Positions 6,960-14,127 of a stretch of 64,000 bases of DNA are shown here, one piece after another. The first letter of the stretch is position 1. Each line of letters opens with the position of its first letter. Origin of the DNA: Coprosoma sp963660615 (lineage in GTDB: Bacteria; Bacillota_I; Bacilli_A; RF39; UBA660); NCBI GenBank assembly GCA_963660615.1, contig CAVKYE010000003.1, positions 1-64,000 on the forward strand, read 5' to 3'. Below the pieces are notes generated by a model. The model saw only the letters and a list, made by a program, of their open reading frames with translations. It was not told the origin of the DNA and made no database searches. A program made the translations under genes and the position numbers.

Positions 6960-9071
6960 GTGGAAGAAAAGGTTTTAGATATTATTACATCATCTAATAA
7001 GGCACTTACTTATGAGGATATTATGGGAAGGTTATCATTGGAGGAGCAGGGTGAGCTTCCTAAGGTGCTTGTTACTTTGGAGAAAAATTTGAAGATTAGG
7101 GTTACTAATAAGGGTAAGTATGAGAAGTTTAATGATAAGAATTTTAAACTTGGTACGTTTATATATAATCCTAAAGGCTTTGGTTTTGTTGTCGTTGAAG
7201 GTGAGGATGAGGATTATCATATTTCTCACGAAAATATAAATGGTGCTATTAATGGCGATGTTGTTGTTATTAAGGTGATTAATGAGGAAAAGCATGAGGC
7301 AGCTATTAAGGAGATTAATGAGAGAAAGTTGAATGATTTGCTTGTTGGTGAGTTTTATAAAAAGGATGGCAAGAATTTTATTAGTTTAGATGATAAGAAA
7401 ATTAATATTATTGTTGAGGTTCCTTCTGAACTTTCTAAGGGGGCAGTGGCTGGACATAAGGTTGTGTTTAAACTTGATAGTAATATTCCTAAGTCAAATT
7501 ATTATAAAGGCGAGATTGTAAAGATTATTGGTCATAAGGATGATCCTGGGGTTGATATTTTATCGATTGCGGCTAAGTATAATATTTTTGATGAGTTTCC
7601 TGATGAGGTTTTAAAGGAGCTTGAGAGTATTCCTTCTTCTGTTTCTAGTCAAGAGTTTAAGGGTAGAAGAGATCTTAGGGATGAGGTAATTTTTACTATT
7701 GATGGTGATGATACTAAGGATATTGATGATGCTATTAGTTTTAAAAGGTTAAAGAATGGTAATTATGAACTTGGGGTTCATATTGCGGATGTTTCTTATT
7801 ATGTTAAGGAAGGTACGGCTTTATATGATGAGGCTTACAGGAGAGGTACTAGTTCTTATTTGGCTGATAGGGTTATTCCGATGCTTCCACATCAGTTATC
7901 TAATGGTATTTGTTCTTTAAATCCTATGGTTGATAGACTGGCTATTTCTTGTGTTATGGAGATTGATAGTACTGGTAAGACTTTGAGTAGTGATATTTTT
8001 GAGAGTGTTATTAGGTCACGTAAGCAGATGACTTATAAGAATGTTAATAAGATTATTATGGAGGATGTTATTCCTTCTGGTTATGAGGAATTTGCGGATA
8101 CTTTAAAAAATATGCATGAGCTTGCTAAGATTATTAGGAAGTATAAGGTTAATAAAGGTTATATTGACTTTGATATTGATGAGGCTAAGGTTATTGTTGA
8201 TGAGAATGGTAAGGCTATTGATATTCAAAAAAGGGAACGTGGCGAAGGTGAGAAACTTATTGAGGATTTCATGATTTGTGCGAACGAGGCTGTGGCTACG
8301 ACTATTTATTATATGGATTTGCCTTTTGTTTATAGGGTTCATGGAGAGCCTAATGAAGAGAAGATTCAAAGTTTTCTTAAGTTTATTAATGTTTTAGGTT
8401 ATAAGGTTAATGCGAATTTGAAGAATATTTCTTCTTTGACGGTTCAAGGTATTTTGGGTCAATTACATACGGCGAAGGAGTATCCTATTTTATCTTCTAT
8501 GCTTCTTAGGAGTATGCAGAAGGCAATTTATGATACTTCTAATATAGGACATTTTGGTCTTGCTAGTAAGTGTTATACTCATTTTACTTCACCTATTAGG
8601 AGATTTCCTGATTTGACGGTTCATAGGCTTCTTAGGACTTATTTATTTAAGGGTAATATTAATAATGAAACGGTTTCATATTTTATGAATACGCTTCCTT
8701 TGATTGCAATGCAGTCTTCTGAGAGGGAAAGAGCTGCGGTTGAATGTGAGAGGGACGTTACTGATATGAAGATGGCTGAGTATATGGAAGATCATATTGG
8801 TGAGGTTTATACTGGTGTTATTGATACGGTTACTAATTATGGTCTTTATGTGGAACTTCCTAATTTGGTAGAAGGTCTTATTAAGATTGATGATCTTGAA
8901 GGTGATTATTTTATTTATTTGGAGGATTCATTTAGTTTGATTGGTAAGCGTACTAAGAAGAGGTATATGCTTGGTGATAAGGTTGATGTTGTTGTTTCTA
9001 ATGTTATTAAGGAACGTGGTCTTATTGATTTTAAGTTAGCTAAAAAAGGGGATAAAGATGGAGATAAATAA
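6960..9071 (+). CDS. rnr: Ribonuclease R (3'-5' exoribonuclease)
   Basis: 703 residues from the GTG at 6960, which AGAGGTGATAA places at normal spacing (the GTG at 6951 overlaps that site). Domain order is that of RNase R: N-terminal winged helix (about 1-60), two cold-shock domains (about 65-210), RNB catalytic domain with the metal-binding FTIDGDDTKDIDDAISF cluster and the HFTSPIRRFPDLTVHRLL motif, and a C-terminal S1 domain with YTGVIDTVTNYGLYVEL. It degrades structured RNA processively and works with SmpB/tmRNA on non-stop messages. Overlaps smpB by 14 bases; the rnr-smpB-ssrA order is common in Bacillota. Confidence 0.95.
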   Translation: MEEKVLDIITSSNKALTYEDIMGRLSLEEQGELPKVLVTLEKNLKIRVTNKGKYEKFNDKNFKLGTFIYNPKGFGFVVVEGEDEDYHISHENINGAINGDVVVIKVINEEKHEAAIKEINERKLNDLLVGEFYKKDGKNFISLDDKKINIIVEVPSELSKGAVAGHKVVFKLDSNIPKSNYYKGEIVKIIGHKDDPGVDILSIAAKYNIFDEFPDEVLKELESIPSSVSSQEFKGRRDLRDEVIFTIDGDDTKDIDDAISFKRLKNGNYELGVHIADVSYYVKEGTALYDEAYRRGTSSYLADRVIPMLPHQLSNGICSLNPMVDRLAISCVMEIDSTGKTLSSDIFESVIRSRKQMTYKNVNKIIMEDVIPSGYEEFADTLKNMHELAKIIRKYKVNKGYIDFDIDEAKVIVDENGKAIDIQKRERGEGEKLIEDFMICANEAVATTIYYMDLPFVYRVHGEPNEEKIQSFLKFINVLGYKVNANLKNISSLTVQGILGQLHTAKEYPILSSMLLRSMQKAIYDTSNIGHFGLASKCYTHFTSPIRRFPDLTVHRLLRTYLFKGNINNETVSYFMNTLPLIAMQSSERERAAVECERDVTDMKMAEYMEDHIGEVYTGVIDTVTNYGLYVELPNLVEGLIKIDDLEGDYFIYLEDSFSLIGKRTKKRYMLGDKVDVVVSNVIKERGLIDFKLAKKGDKDGDK

Positions 9072-9492
9072 CCGTAAGGCTAAATATGATTATTTTATTT
9101 CGGATACTTTAGAGGTTGGTATTGTTTTAACTGGTACGGAGATTAAATCTATTCGTGCGGGTAAAGCTAATTTAAAGGATAGTTATGCGACTATTAAAAA
9201 TGGTGAGGCTTTTTTGCTTAACATGCATATTAGTCCTTATGAAAATGGAAATATTTTTAATCATTTTGAGACGAGGACTCGTAAACTTTTACTTCATAAG
9301 AAGGAGATTAAGAAGCTTTATGATAAGATAAGGCTTGAAGGGTATACTTTAGTTCCTATTAAACTTTATTTTAAGGGGCAGTATGCGAAGGTGCTTTTAG
9401 GGGTGGCACGTGGTAAGAAGGATTATGATAAGAGAGAGTCTATTAAGAAACGTGATATTGAAAGAGATTTAAGGGCTCGTTTAAAAAGATAA
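9058..9492 (+). CDS. smpB: SsrA-binding protein SmpB
   Basis: 144 residues, normal length. Conserved NRKAKYDYFISDTLEVGIVL start, LTGTEIKSIRAGKANLKDSY, HISPYENGN and the basic tail KKDYDKRESIKKRDIERDL that inserts in the mRNA channel. SmpB binds tmRNA and places it in stalled ribosomes. The start lies within the last codons of rnr and is preceded by AAGGGGATAAAG. Transcription likely continues toward ssrA, which also has its own promoter. Confidence 0.96.
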   Translation: MEINNRKAKYDYFISDTLEVGIVLTGTEIKSIRAGKANLKDSYATIKNGEAFLLNMHISPYENGNIFNHFETRTRKLLLHKKEIKKLYDKIRLEGYTLVPIKLYFKGQYAKVLLGVARGKKDYDKRESIKKRDIERDLRARLKR

Positions 9493-9496
9493 GGTA

Positions 9497-9526
9497 TTTA
9501 CAAAGTTATTATATTGGTGTTATAAT
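9497..9526 (+). promoter_or_regulatory. ssrA promoter
   Basis: TTTACA (9497-9502), 18-nt spacer, TATAAT (9521-9526), ending 11 nt before the mature 5' end of tmRNA. Confidence 0.65.
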
Positions 9527-9537
9527 AACTTTTAGTT

Positions 9538-9900
9538 GGGGCCGTTTTTGGTTTCGACAGGCATATGGAGATTAAGGTTGCAAGTCATAGGCATATGTAA
9601 AATGCACAGTTAAATATAACTGGAAAAAATGAAAAGGCCTCTTACGGTCAATTAGCTTTTGCCTAAGAAAAAAAGCAGAGCTGCTCTTTTTTACTCTTTT
9701 CCCATGGGAGTTTTAAAGGGTTCGCGTTTTATGGGATATATTGTAGCTTAGCCTAAAAACTATGATGAATTTATTAGGCTTACTAATAGTTTTTGTTGTT
9801 GGATTCATTATCTATTAGGACATTTTTAATCCGACTAAGCTTGTAGAGACTTTTTTGGAAGTGTGTTTGGACAGGAGTTCAATTCTCCTCGGCTCCACCA
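9538..9900 (+). ncRNA. ssrA: Transfer-messenger RNA (tmRNA)
   Basis: One-piece tmRNA of 363 nt. The 5' GGGGCCG pairs with 3' CGGCTCC before ACCA, forming the tRNA-like acceptor stem; the T-arm is GGAGTTCAATTCTCC. The internal reading frame runs from the resume codon GGA at 9622 to TAA at 9664-9666 and encodes the tag GKNEKASYGQLAFA, with the charged alanine first. It is preceded by TTAAATATAACT, resembling the Bacillus context. The tag ends in LAFA rather than the usual LAA; Mollicutes-type tags end similarly. The prophage integrated here restores the 3' end exactly. Confidence 0.96.
9881..9900 (+). other. attL core in the 3' end of ssrA
   Basis: AATTCTCCTCGGCTCCACCA, the last 20 bases of tmRNA, recurs exactly at 42215-42234. 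The two copies bound the prophage. Confidence 0.92.
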
Positions 9901-9906
9901 ATATGA

Positions 9907-9936
9907 AAAACACCCTTATTTTATAAGGGTTTTAAT
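9907..9936 (+). terminator. Prophage-supplied terminator for ssrA
   Basis: ACCCTTA (9912-9918) and TAAGGGT (9924-9930) pair, extended by flanking A and T runs. It lies inside the prophage and replaces the host terminator now displaced to 42282. It is nearly symmetric, so it may also stop integrase transcription. Confidence 0.75.
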
Positions 9937-9940
9937 TTTT

Positions 9941-9960
9941 TACCTTGCATTTACCTTGCA
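9941..9960 (+). repeat. Left arm-type integrase site pair
   Basis: TACCTTGCA at 9941-9949 and 9952-9960, 11 bp apart. The same 9-mer pair occurs just inside the right end (42094-42114). Likely arm-type binding sites for the tyrosine integrase. Confidence 0.6.
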
Positions 9961-9967
9961 TTTTTAC

Positions 9968-11092
9968 TCATTTTTTTAATTTATTTAACAATTCAACAGT
10001 TGTTTTTTTCTTTTCTGGAAACATGTGGTAATAAGTTTTTTCTACCATTTGAACTGTGTCGCCTAATCGTTCAGCAACGTCTCTTGAATCACATCCTAAA
10101 TTTATAAGTAGTGAAGCGTGGGAGTGTCTAAAACCGTGTGTAGTTATTCTTTTCACTTTAGCAATATTTATGTAATGATTAAGATTTCTTCTAAATGTTG
10201 TTGCGGGTATATAGTGAACATTTCCAAATATAAACATATCATTATTAAAATTATATATCTTTTTTTCGATTTCTAGGTGCTTTTTAAGAAGATTTATGAG
10301 ATTATCATCCAATTCTACTATTCGATTAGAATTATTTGTTTTTGGGGTGGTTATGGCGTAACCACCATCAACTAATTTATTTGTTAGATTCTTAGAAACT
10401 TTTAATGTCTTTTTTTCTAAATCTATATCATTCCAACTCAATGCATTCATTTCACCATATCTCAAACCTGTATAATACATAAAATTGAATAGGGTATAGT
10501 AAAAGTCATTATCTACAGACTTAATGAATTTATTGAATTCTTCAAAAGTCCAATAATTTATTTCGGCATCTTTTGGAACATCTTTAATTTTTTCTTCTTT
10601 TATTTTTTGAAGTTTGCTTGCAACTTTAATATTAAAGCCATGATTTTCTACAGCATATTTAAGTATTTCTTGCATATAACCAATTATTTTGTTCATATGA
10701 GATGTAGAAATATTTAAGGCTAAGATATGCTCTCGCCATTTGTTGATTTGTAATATTTTAATGTTTTCCGAGTAAATGTTTTCAAAATATGTAATTATAT
10801 GATTTTTTATCTTATTATAAATTCCATAATATGTTGAACTTTTAACCATTTGTTTTTTATAATAAAGCCATTCTTCTACGATATCGTTAAATAATTTTTT
10901 ATTACTGTTGGTTCCAAATTTCAATTGTTTTTTATATTCATTTTCGGCTTCTAGTGCTTCGTTTTTATTCGCATACATCTTTGAATAATAGGCTTTTTTC
11001 TTACCAAATTCATCAATGTATCTAGTATAGAAATACCAATGTCTTTTATCTTTTGTCCATTTACTTTTATCTTTTTCATTAATTACAGCCAT
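9968..11092 (-). CDS. int: Prophage tyrosine integrase
   Basis: 374 residues: N-terminal AP2-like arm-binding domain (about 1-60: WYFYTRYIDEFGKKKAYY), SAM-like core-binding domain (about 65-165), then the catalytic domain with R in GLRYGEM, HGFRHSHASLLI (His-X-X-Arg), and the nucleophile Tyr in TYYHMFP. The usual GH before the Tyr is GD in ERLGDT, as seen in several phage integrases. It recombines attP with the 3' end of ssrA. The start follows GGAGGTAATAAA. It is the first gene inside attL and reads toward the att site. Confidence 0.95.
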   Translation of the reverse strand: MAVINEKDKSKWTKDKRHWYFYTRYIDEFGKKKAYYSKMYANKNEALEAENEYKKQLKFGTNSNKKLFNDIVEEWLYYKKQMVKSSTYYGIYNKIKNHIITYFENIYSENIKILQINKWREHILALNISTSHMNKIIGYMQEILKYAVENHGFNIKVASKLQKIKEEKIKDVPKDAEINYWTFEEFNKFIKSVDNDFYYTLFNFMYYTGLRYGEMNALSWNDIDLEKKTLKVSKNLTNKLVDGGYAITTPKTNNSNRIVELDDNLINLLKKHLEIEKKIYNFNNDMFIFGNVHYIPATTFRRNLNHYINIAKVKRITTHGFRHSHASLLINLGCDSRDVAERLGDTVQMVEKTYYHMFPEKKKTTVELLNKLKK

Positions 11093-11109
11093 TTTATTAC
11101 CTCCAATCG

Positions 11110-11138
11110 TTGTATTTTATTTTAAATTTTAGTATAAT
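11110..11138 (+). promoter_or_regulatory. Promoter of a small RNA divergent from int
   Basis: TTGTAT (11110-11115), 17-nt spacer, TATAAT (11133-11138). On the minus strand the same bases offer TATACT as a -10 for int, so the two promoters overlap. Confidence 0.55.
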
Positions 11139-11144
11139 TAAGAC

Positions 11145-11221
11145 ATACAAAAAAGTTGTGATCGTTAAACATATTTTTTGTATATATTACTAATCAATAT
11201 TGCAGTATTGATTAGTTTTTT
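11145..11221 (+). ncRNA. Candidate small RNA divergent from int
   Basis: From the predicted start near 11145 there is a 10-bp hairpin ATACAAAAAA (11145-11154) with TTTTTTGTAT (11174-11183), then a perfect terminator CTAATCAATA (11190-11199) with TATTGATTAG (11206-11215) and six T. About 77 nt, no open frame of note. Function unknown; it could affect int expression by promoter interference or as a trans-acting RNA. Confidence 0.5.
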
Positions 11222-11234
11222 ACGTATAATAAAT

Positions 11235-11263
11235 TTGACAATGAATTATATAATTGTTATAAT
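11235..11263 (+). promoter_or_regulatory. Consensus SigA promoter of the 189-nt RNA
   Basis: TTGACA (11235-11240), 17-nt spacer, TATAAT (11258-11263): a perfect consensus, the strongest-looking promoter in the window. Confidence 0.85.
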
Positions 11264-11269
11264 TTAGGT

Positions 11270-11458
11270 GTCAGTTGACTTGTGAAGGGATTAATGCTGG
11301 GTTCTCGAATGAGAGTAGAGATTTTATTTAAAATAAAAATCTTTAGAATTCCTTTGCTCCTGGGGTCAACGTTGTTTACTCATTTACCTAATGGTAAAAG
11401 GAGTTTCTGGAAACGTCGTTGAATCTTAAATCAGCGGCGTTTTCTGTTGCATTTTTTT
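11270..11458 (+). ncRNA. Structured non-coding RNA of unknown class, about 189 nt
   Basis: No convincing reading frame. Domain 1: GTTGAC near the start closes with GTCAAC near 11366-11371; inside, AAGGGATT pairs with AATTCCTT, with small hairpins TCTC-GAAT-GAGA and AGATTTTATTT/AAATAAAAATCT. Domain 2 (about 11370-11422): a long interrupted hairpin, AACG-TGTTT-ACTC-TTTACC, loop TAAT, GGTAAA-GAGT-AAACG-CGTT. It ends with GCGGC/GTTGC followed by seven T. It does not match 6S, SRP, RNase P or T-box landmarks I know. Confidence 0.6.
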
Positions 11459-11494
11459 GATTTTCCCCTTAAAGGGAAAATCGTGTTCTTTTTT
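11459..11494 (+). terminator. Strong second terminator after the structured RNA
   Basis: GATTTTCCC pairs with GGGAAAATC around CTTAAA (11459-11482), followed by GTGTTCTTTTTT. Confidence 0.75.
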
Positions 11495-11532
11495 CAACCT
11501 GTGGCAATTTAATGAATTTTTTTATTTACCTA

Positions 11533-11641
11533 AAATAAAAGATACCAAATATGGTATCTTGTGTGCTTGTAAAAAGCCAAGTACAGTTTCAAAAGAAACT
11601 GAGGTGTTCGTTAAGGACTAAATATAATCAATTAAATGATT
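11533..11641 (-). ncRNA. Candidate three-hairpin small RNA B
   Basis: Minus strand. Possible promoter TTTACT (11671-11676), 17-nt spacer, TATAAA (11648-11653). After GAAC (11606-11609) come hairpins CAGTTTC-TTTT-GAAACTG (11584-11601), CTTG/CAAG (11566-11581), and a terminator AAGATACC/GGTATCTT (11539-11560) ending in TTTTATTTT-like sequence. Same architecture as RNA A next to it. Confidence 0.45.
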
Positions 11642-11701
11642 ACTTTATTTATACCATATTTTTATTCTAAAGTAAAATTTATACGCTTATTTTTGTTGTA
11701 T

Positions 11702-11783
11702 AAAAAGACGGATACCATTTGCTGATATCCGTTATGACCGTAAAGGTCGCAATAAACTTTATGCCAATTATTGGCGAAGTTCA
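11702..11783 (-). ncRNA. Candidate three-hairpin small RNA A
   Basis: Minus strand, about 82 nt. From GAAC at its 5' end: hairpin GCCAA-TAA-TTGGC (11763-11775), hairpin GACC-TTTAC-GGTC (11736-11748), then terminator ACGGATA/TATCCGT (11708-11732) followed by CTTTTTA. No reading frame. It lies downstream of the PemK-like gene on the same strand but has its own promoter. Confidence 0.55.
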
Positions 11784-11788
11784 TTTAA

Positions 11789-11817
11789 ATGATATCATAG
11801 CAATAGTTTTTTGTCAA
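11789..11817 (-). promoter_or_regulatory. Promoter of small RNA A
   Basis: Minus strand TTGACA (11812-11817), 17-nt spacer, TATCAT (11789-11794). Confidence 0.65.
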
Positions 11818-11846
11818 CTTTAAAATTGCTTTTTTATACATTTTTG

Positions 11847-12527
11847 TTAAATTTTTACTTTTTCAGTTGTATGTTCTATTAATTTTACGCCAGTCATTGT
11901 TTTTATAATTGCATTATCAATTTCTTCTAGAATGGCTTTAGAGCATCTAGATTTGTTAATAATATCATATTTGTTATTCGAAAAAATCATTCTACTTTTA
12001 CTGACTGCTGTTATTTGTGAAATTAGTGCATATGAGAAGTTTGTGTATTTTCTGTATTCGTTAATCAATTCGATTGCTGTTGCTGTATCTTCTTCGTTTG
12101 GAGTTGGAATTTTTAACATTTGTTTTTTTATGCTTTTGATAATTTCTTCAGTTATTAGGTTATTTAGGGGAATTCTGCCAACCCCCGGTTTTGAAGATAA
12201 AGGCACTACGGTAACAGTATCCTTCGCAATATTATCGTCGTTGTTTAGAACAATTGCAAAGTGTGTGTGACAGAGTTCAGAACCAGGATTTACTCCAAAG
12301 TTTACTTTTACAATTGTACCCCTTTTATATTTGAATTTTCTTCTTTTTCTGTTTTTTGTTTCCCCTAAATAAAGATTTGCTTCTTTTTCTAGCCATGTAT
12401 CTATTTTTTGAAATTTTGGATTACCAGATAACTTTATTTTTTTAAATTTGTTAAATATTTCTATGAATTCATCATCTTTCATTTCCGTTTCATTTTTGTT
12501 TTCCTCTTTTTCTAATGTTTCAATCAT
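11847..12527 (-). CDS. PemK/MazF-family protein with N-terminal extension
   Basis: 226 residues, about twice a classical MazF. Residues ~1-70 are a charged helical extension; from ~70 the PemK/MazF barrel begins: KYKRGTIVKVNFGVNPGSEL, HTHFAIVLNND, TVTVVPLSSKP; a helical tail follows. MazF-type proteins are mRNA interferases that cut single-stranded RNA. No antitoxin gene is adjacent; the extension or the repressor system may restrain it. AGGAG precedes the ATG. An operator like those of the CI switch lies about 100 bp upstream, so expression is probably repressed in the lysogen. Confidence 0.8.
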   Translation of the reverse strand: MIETLEKEENKNETEMKDDEFIEIFNKFKKIKLSGNPKFQKIDTWLEKEANLYLGETKNRKRRKFKYKRGTIVKVNFGVNPGSELCHTHFAIVLNNDDNIAKDTVTVVPLSSKPGVGRIPLNNLITEEIIKSIKKQMLKIPTPNEEDTATAIELINEYRKYTNFSYALISQITAVSKSRMIFSNNKYDIINKSRCSKAILEEIDNAIIKTMTGVKLIEHTTEKVKI

Positions 12528-12587
12528 AAATCATACTCCTCTCATTTTTTATCAATTTAAATTCTAGTTTTTTTCTAATAATACTTA

Positions 12588-12605
12588 TTTGCCGACGTTG
12601 GCAAA
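12588..12605. promoter_or_regulatory. Inverted repeat in the leader of the PemK-like gene
   Basis: TTTGCC-GACGTT-GGCAAA, an 18-bp imperfect palindrome 60 bp upstream of the start; an mRNA hairpin or protein site. Confidence 0.45.
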
Positions 12606-12627
12606 ATGGTTAATTATGTCTCAAACT

Positions 12628-12642
12628 GTGACAACTTGTCAC
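12628..12642. promoter_or_regulatory. CI-type operator upstream of the PemK-like gene
   Basis: GTGACAACTTGTCAC is a perfect palindrome with the core GACAA-N-TTGTC, the same half-sites as the two operators at 14056 and 14085. It overlaps a possible minus-strand -35 (TGACAA) with CATAAT 17 nt downstream. Confidence 0.7.
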
Positions 12643-12650
12643 GTATTAAA

Positions 12651-13604
12651 CTAATCTTCTTTCTTATCTATAATATAATCCTCTATCATATCATAGAAAA
12701 TGTTTTCTGAAATCATTTCTATCTCTTGGCCTTTAAGTTTGTATTCTTCAGCAGTTTTAATTTTATTACTTTTATTTCCGTGTAATTTTTTATTATAATC
12801 ATTGTTTCCTAATACTAAGTAATTTGTATTCTTTGTAACGGTATTTCTATTAATTCCTCCTAGGTTGGCTATTAATTGCATTGCCTCTCTTCTAGACATC
12901 TTTTTTAGTGTACCTGTAAATATACATTCTTTTTGATAAAAAGGGTTGCTTGTATCAATATCATTAGAGTCAGCCACGAAATCACTAGCCCGTATGCTTT
13001 TAGTGTATTTTCTCTTTAATGTTTCTATGCTTCCAAATTTTGTTAGTATTGTAGATTTAATTTTTAAATAAACTTTGTATGTACTTTTACAATCTGCTAA
13101 TCCTCTATGAAAGGTACTGGTGTTTATTGAATAATAATCTATTAAATCAATTAATCTATGATGTTTCAATTCTGGTAATGCATATCTAGATAATCTTAAT
13201 GTATCAACAAAATTGTTACTTAATTTATGTGATAGATAGTCGTTACATTTATCATATAAAAAATTAATGTCAAAATGTACATTGTGACCAATTAAAATGT
13301 CATTATCTATAAAATAAACAAATTTTGATAATGCATCAGTTAAATTCATTCCAGTTTTTAACATTTCATCAGTAATTCCTGTTAATTCGGTGATAAATTC
13401 ATCCAATTCATAATCGATTTTAACTAATGTAGAAAATGAGTCTGTGACTTTATTTTCTCTTACTTTTAATGCACTGATTTCAATAATATCATCATATTCG
13501 GGATCTAATCCAGTTGTTTCTATATCTATGACTGTATAATTGGTTGAAAATTCCAATAAATTTTCTCCTTTAAATTCTCTTCCTTTATATTTGATTTTTG
13601 TCAT
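12651..13604 (-). CDS. DnaQ-like 3'-5' exonuclease with BRCT domain
   Basis: 317 residues. DEDDh exonuclease fold: YTVIDIETTGLDP (first acidic pair), IGHNVHFDINFL, and HRGLADC near residue 166 (the catalytic His-X4-Asp). A C-terminal BRCT domain starts around residue 225 (CIFTGTLKKMSRREAMQLIANLGG, then NTNYLVLG). This pairing occurs in phage and host repair exonucleases related to PolC/DinG proofreading modules. It is expressed from the repressor side of the switch. Its last codons are a DNA duplicate of those of the neighbouring repressor gene (see repeat at 12655). Confidence 0.85.
   Translation of the reverse strand: MTKIKYKGREFKGENLLEFSTNYTVIDIETTGLDPEYDDIIEISALKVRENKVTDSFSTLVKIDYELDEFITELTGITDEMLKTGMNLTDALSKFVYFIDNDILIGHNVHFDINFLYDKCNDYLSHKLSNNFVDTLRLSRYALPELKHHRLIDLIDYYSINTSTFHRGLADCKSTYKVYLKIKSTILTKFGSIETLKRKYTKSIRASDFVADSNDIDTSNPFYQKECIFTGTLKKMSRREAMQLIANLGGINRNTVTKNTNYLVLGNNDYNKKLHGNKSNKIKTAEEYKLKGQEIEMISENIFYDMIEDYIIDKKED
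12655..12680. repeat. 26-bp repeat, copy 1 (3' end of exonuclease gene)
   Basis: Identical to 13617-13642. Both copies encode the same ending (DYIIDKKE) of adjacent genes in the same frame. Confidence 0.92.
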
Positions 13605-13609
13605 ACACT

Positions 13610-14008
13610 TTACCTTTCTTCTTTCTTATCTATAATATAATCTTTATTTCTTTTAGCAAAATCAATTAACTTATCAACATCATCTTTAGATATTTCTTCA
13701 TTTTCATTTAAAAAGCCTTTATCTTTTAAGACTTGCTTCAGAGCCTCTTTCTTTTCTTCTTCGGAGAATTGTTTTTTTTCATTTTTTTGATTTTTTTCTA
13801 TTCTTAAATCTTTAAGTATTAAATCTTCTAATGAAACATTAAATAATTGTGCTATTCTTATTACATCTAACATTATTGGATATCTTTGTCCATTTTCCCA
13901 TTTTCCTATAGTAGAGTAATCTTTTCCTAATTTTTTAGAAATGTCCGTTTGGGTCATTTTATTTTTTTCTCTTAAAAATTTAAAATTTGTTGCAAAAAAA
14001 TTAATCAT
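13610..14008 (-). CDS. CI-like XRE-family repressor
   Basis: 132 residues from the ATG at 14006-14008, preceded by AGGAGGGATATT. N-terminal HTH_XRE domain (about 5-60: LREKNKMTQTDISKKLGKDYSTIGKWENGQRYP), then a charged helical tail. It lacks a LexA-like peptidase domain, so induction would not be by RecA-stimulated self-cleavage. It is divergent from the Cro-like gene across a region with palindromic operators, and probably is the lysogeny repressor. The final nine residues match the end of the exonuclease next to it. Confidence 0.88.
   Translation of the reverse strand: MINFFATNFKFLREKNKMTQTDISKKLGKDYSTIGKWENGQRYPIMLDVIRIAQLFNVSLEDLILKDLRIEKNQKNEKKQFSEEEKKEALKQVLKDKGFLNENEEISKDDVDKLIDFAKRNKDYIIDKKEER
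13617..13642. repeat. 26-bp repeat, copy 2 (3' end of repressor gene)
   Basis: Exact copy of 12655-12680. Confidence 0.92.
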
Positions 14009-14026
14009 AATATCCCTCCTATTTAC

Positions 14027-14055
14027 ATTATAATTCAATTTATCAAAAAAAACAA
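14027..14055 (-). promoter_or_regulatory. Repressor (leftward) promoter
   Basis: Minus strand TTGTTT (14050-14055), 17-nt spacer, TATAAT (14027-14032). Its -35 directly abuts the operator at 14056-14066. Confidence 0.75.
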
Positions 14056-14066
14056 GACAAATTGTC
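14056..14066. promoter_or_regulatory. Operator O1 of the lysogeny switch
   Basis: GACAAATTGTC, preceded by CAA; one of three GACAA-N-TTGTC sites in the prophage. Confidence 0.75.
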
Positions 14067-14075
14067 AAAAAAACA

Positions 14076-14104
14076 TTGACACAAGACAAATTGTCTTGTA
14101 TACT
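14076..14104 (+). promoter_or_regulatory. Rightward early promoter with embedded operator O2
   Basis: TTGACA (14076-14081), 17-nt spacer, TATACT (14099-14104). The whole spacer is the perfect palindrome CAAGACAAATTGTCTTG; with flanks the symmetry spans 14081-14099. Another half-site, TTGTC, follows at 14104-14108. Repressor bound here would block polymerase directly. Confidence 0.88.
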
Positions 14105-14127
14105 TGTCTTAGATAGGAGGTAAAAAA

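Noticed and set aside
11270..11458. 6S RNA, SRP RNA or T-box identity of the structured RNA
   Set aside because: Length suits 6S, but I cannot find its central bubble pattern, nor the SRP tetraloop region or T-box motif; left as unknown class.
11533..11783. CRISPR array or ToxI-like repeat array
   Set aside because: The hairpins differ in sequence and are not regular direct repeats with spacers; a type III antitoxin array should also lie upstream of its toxin, not downstream.
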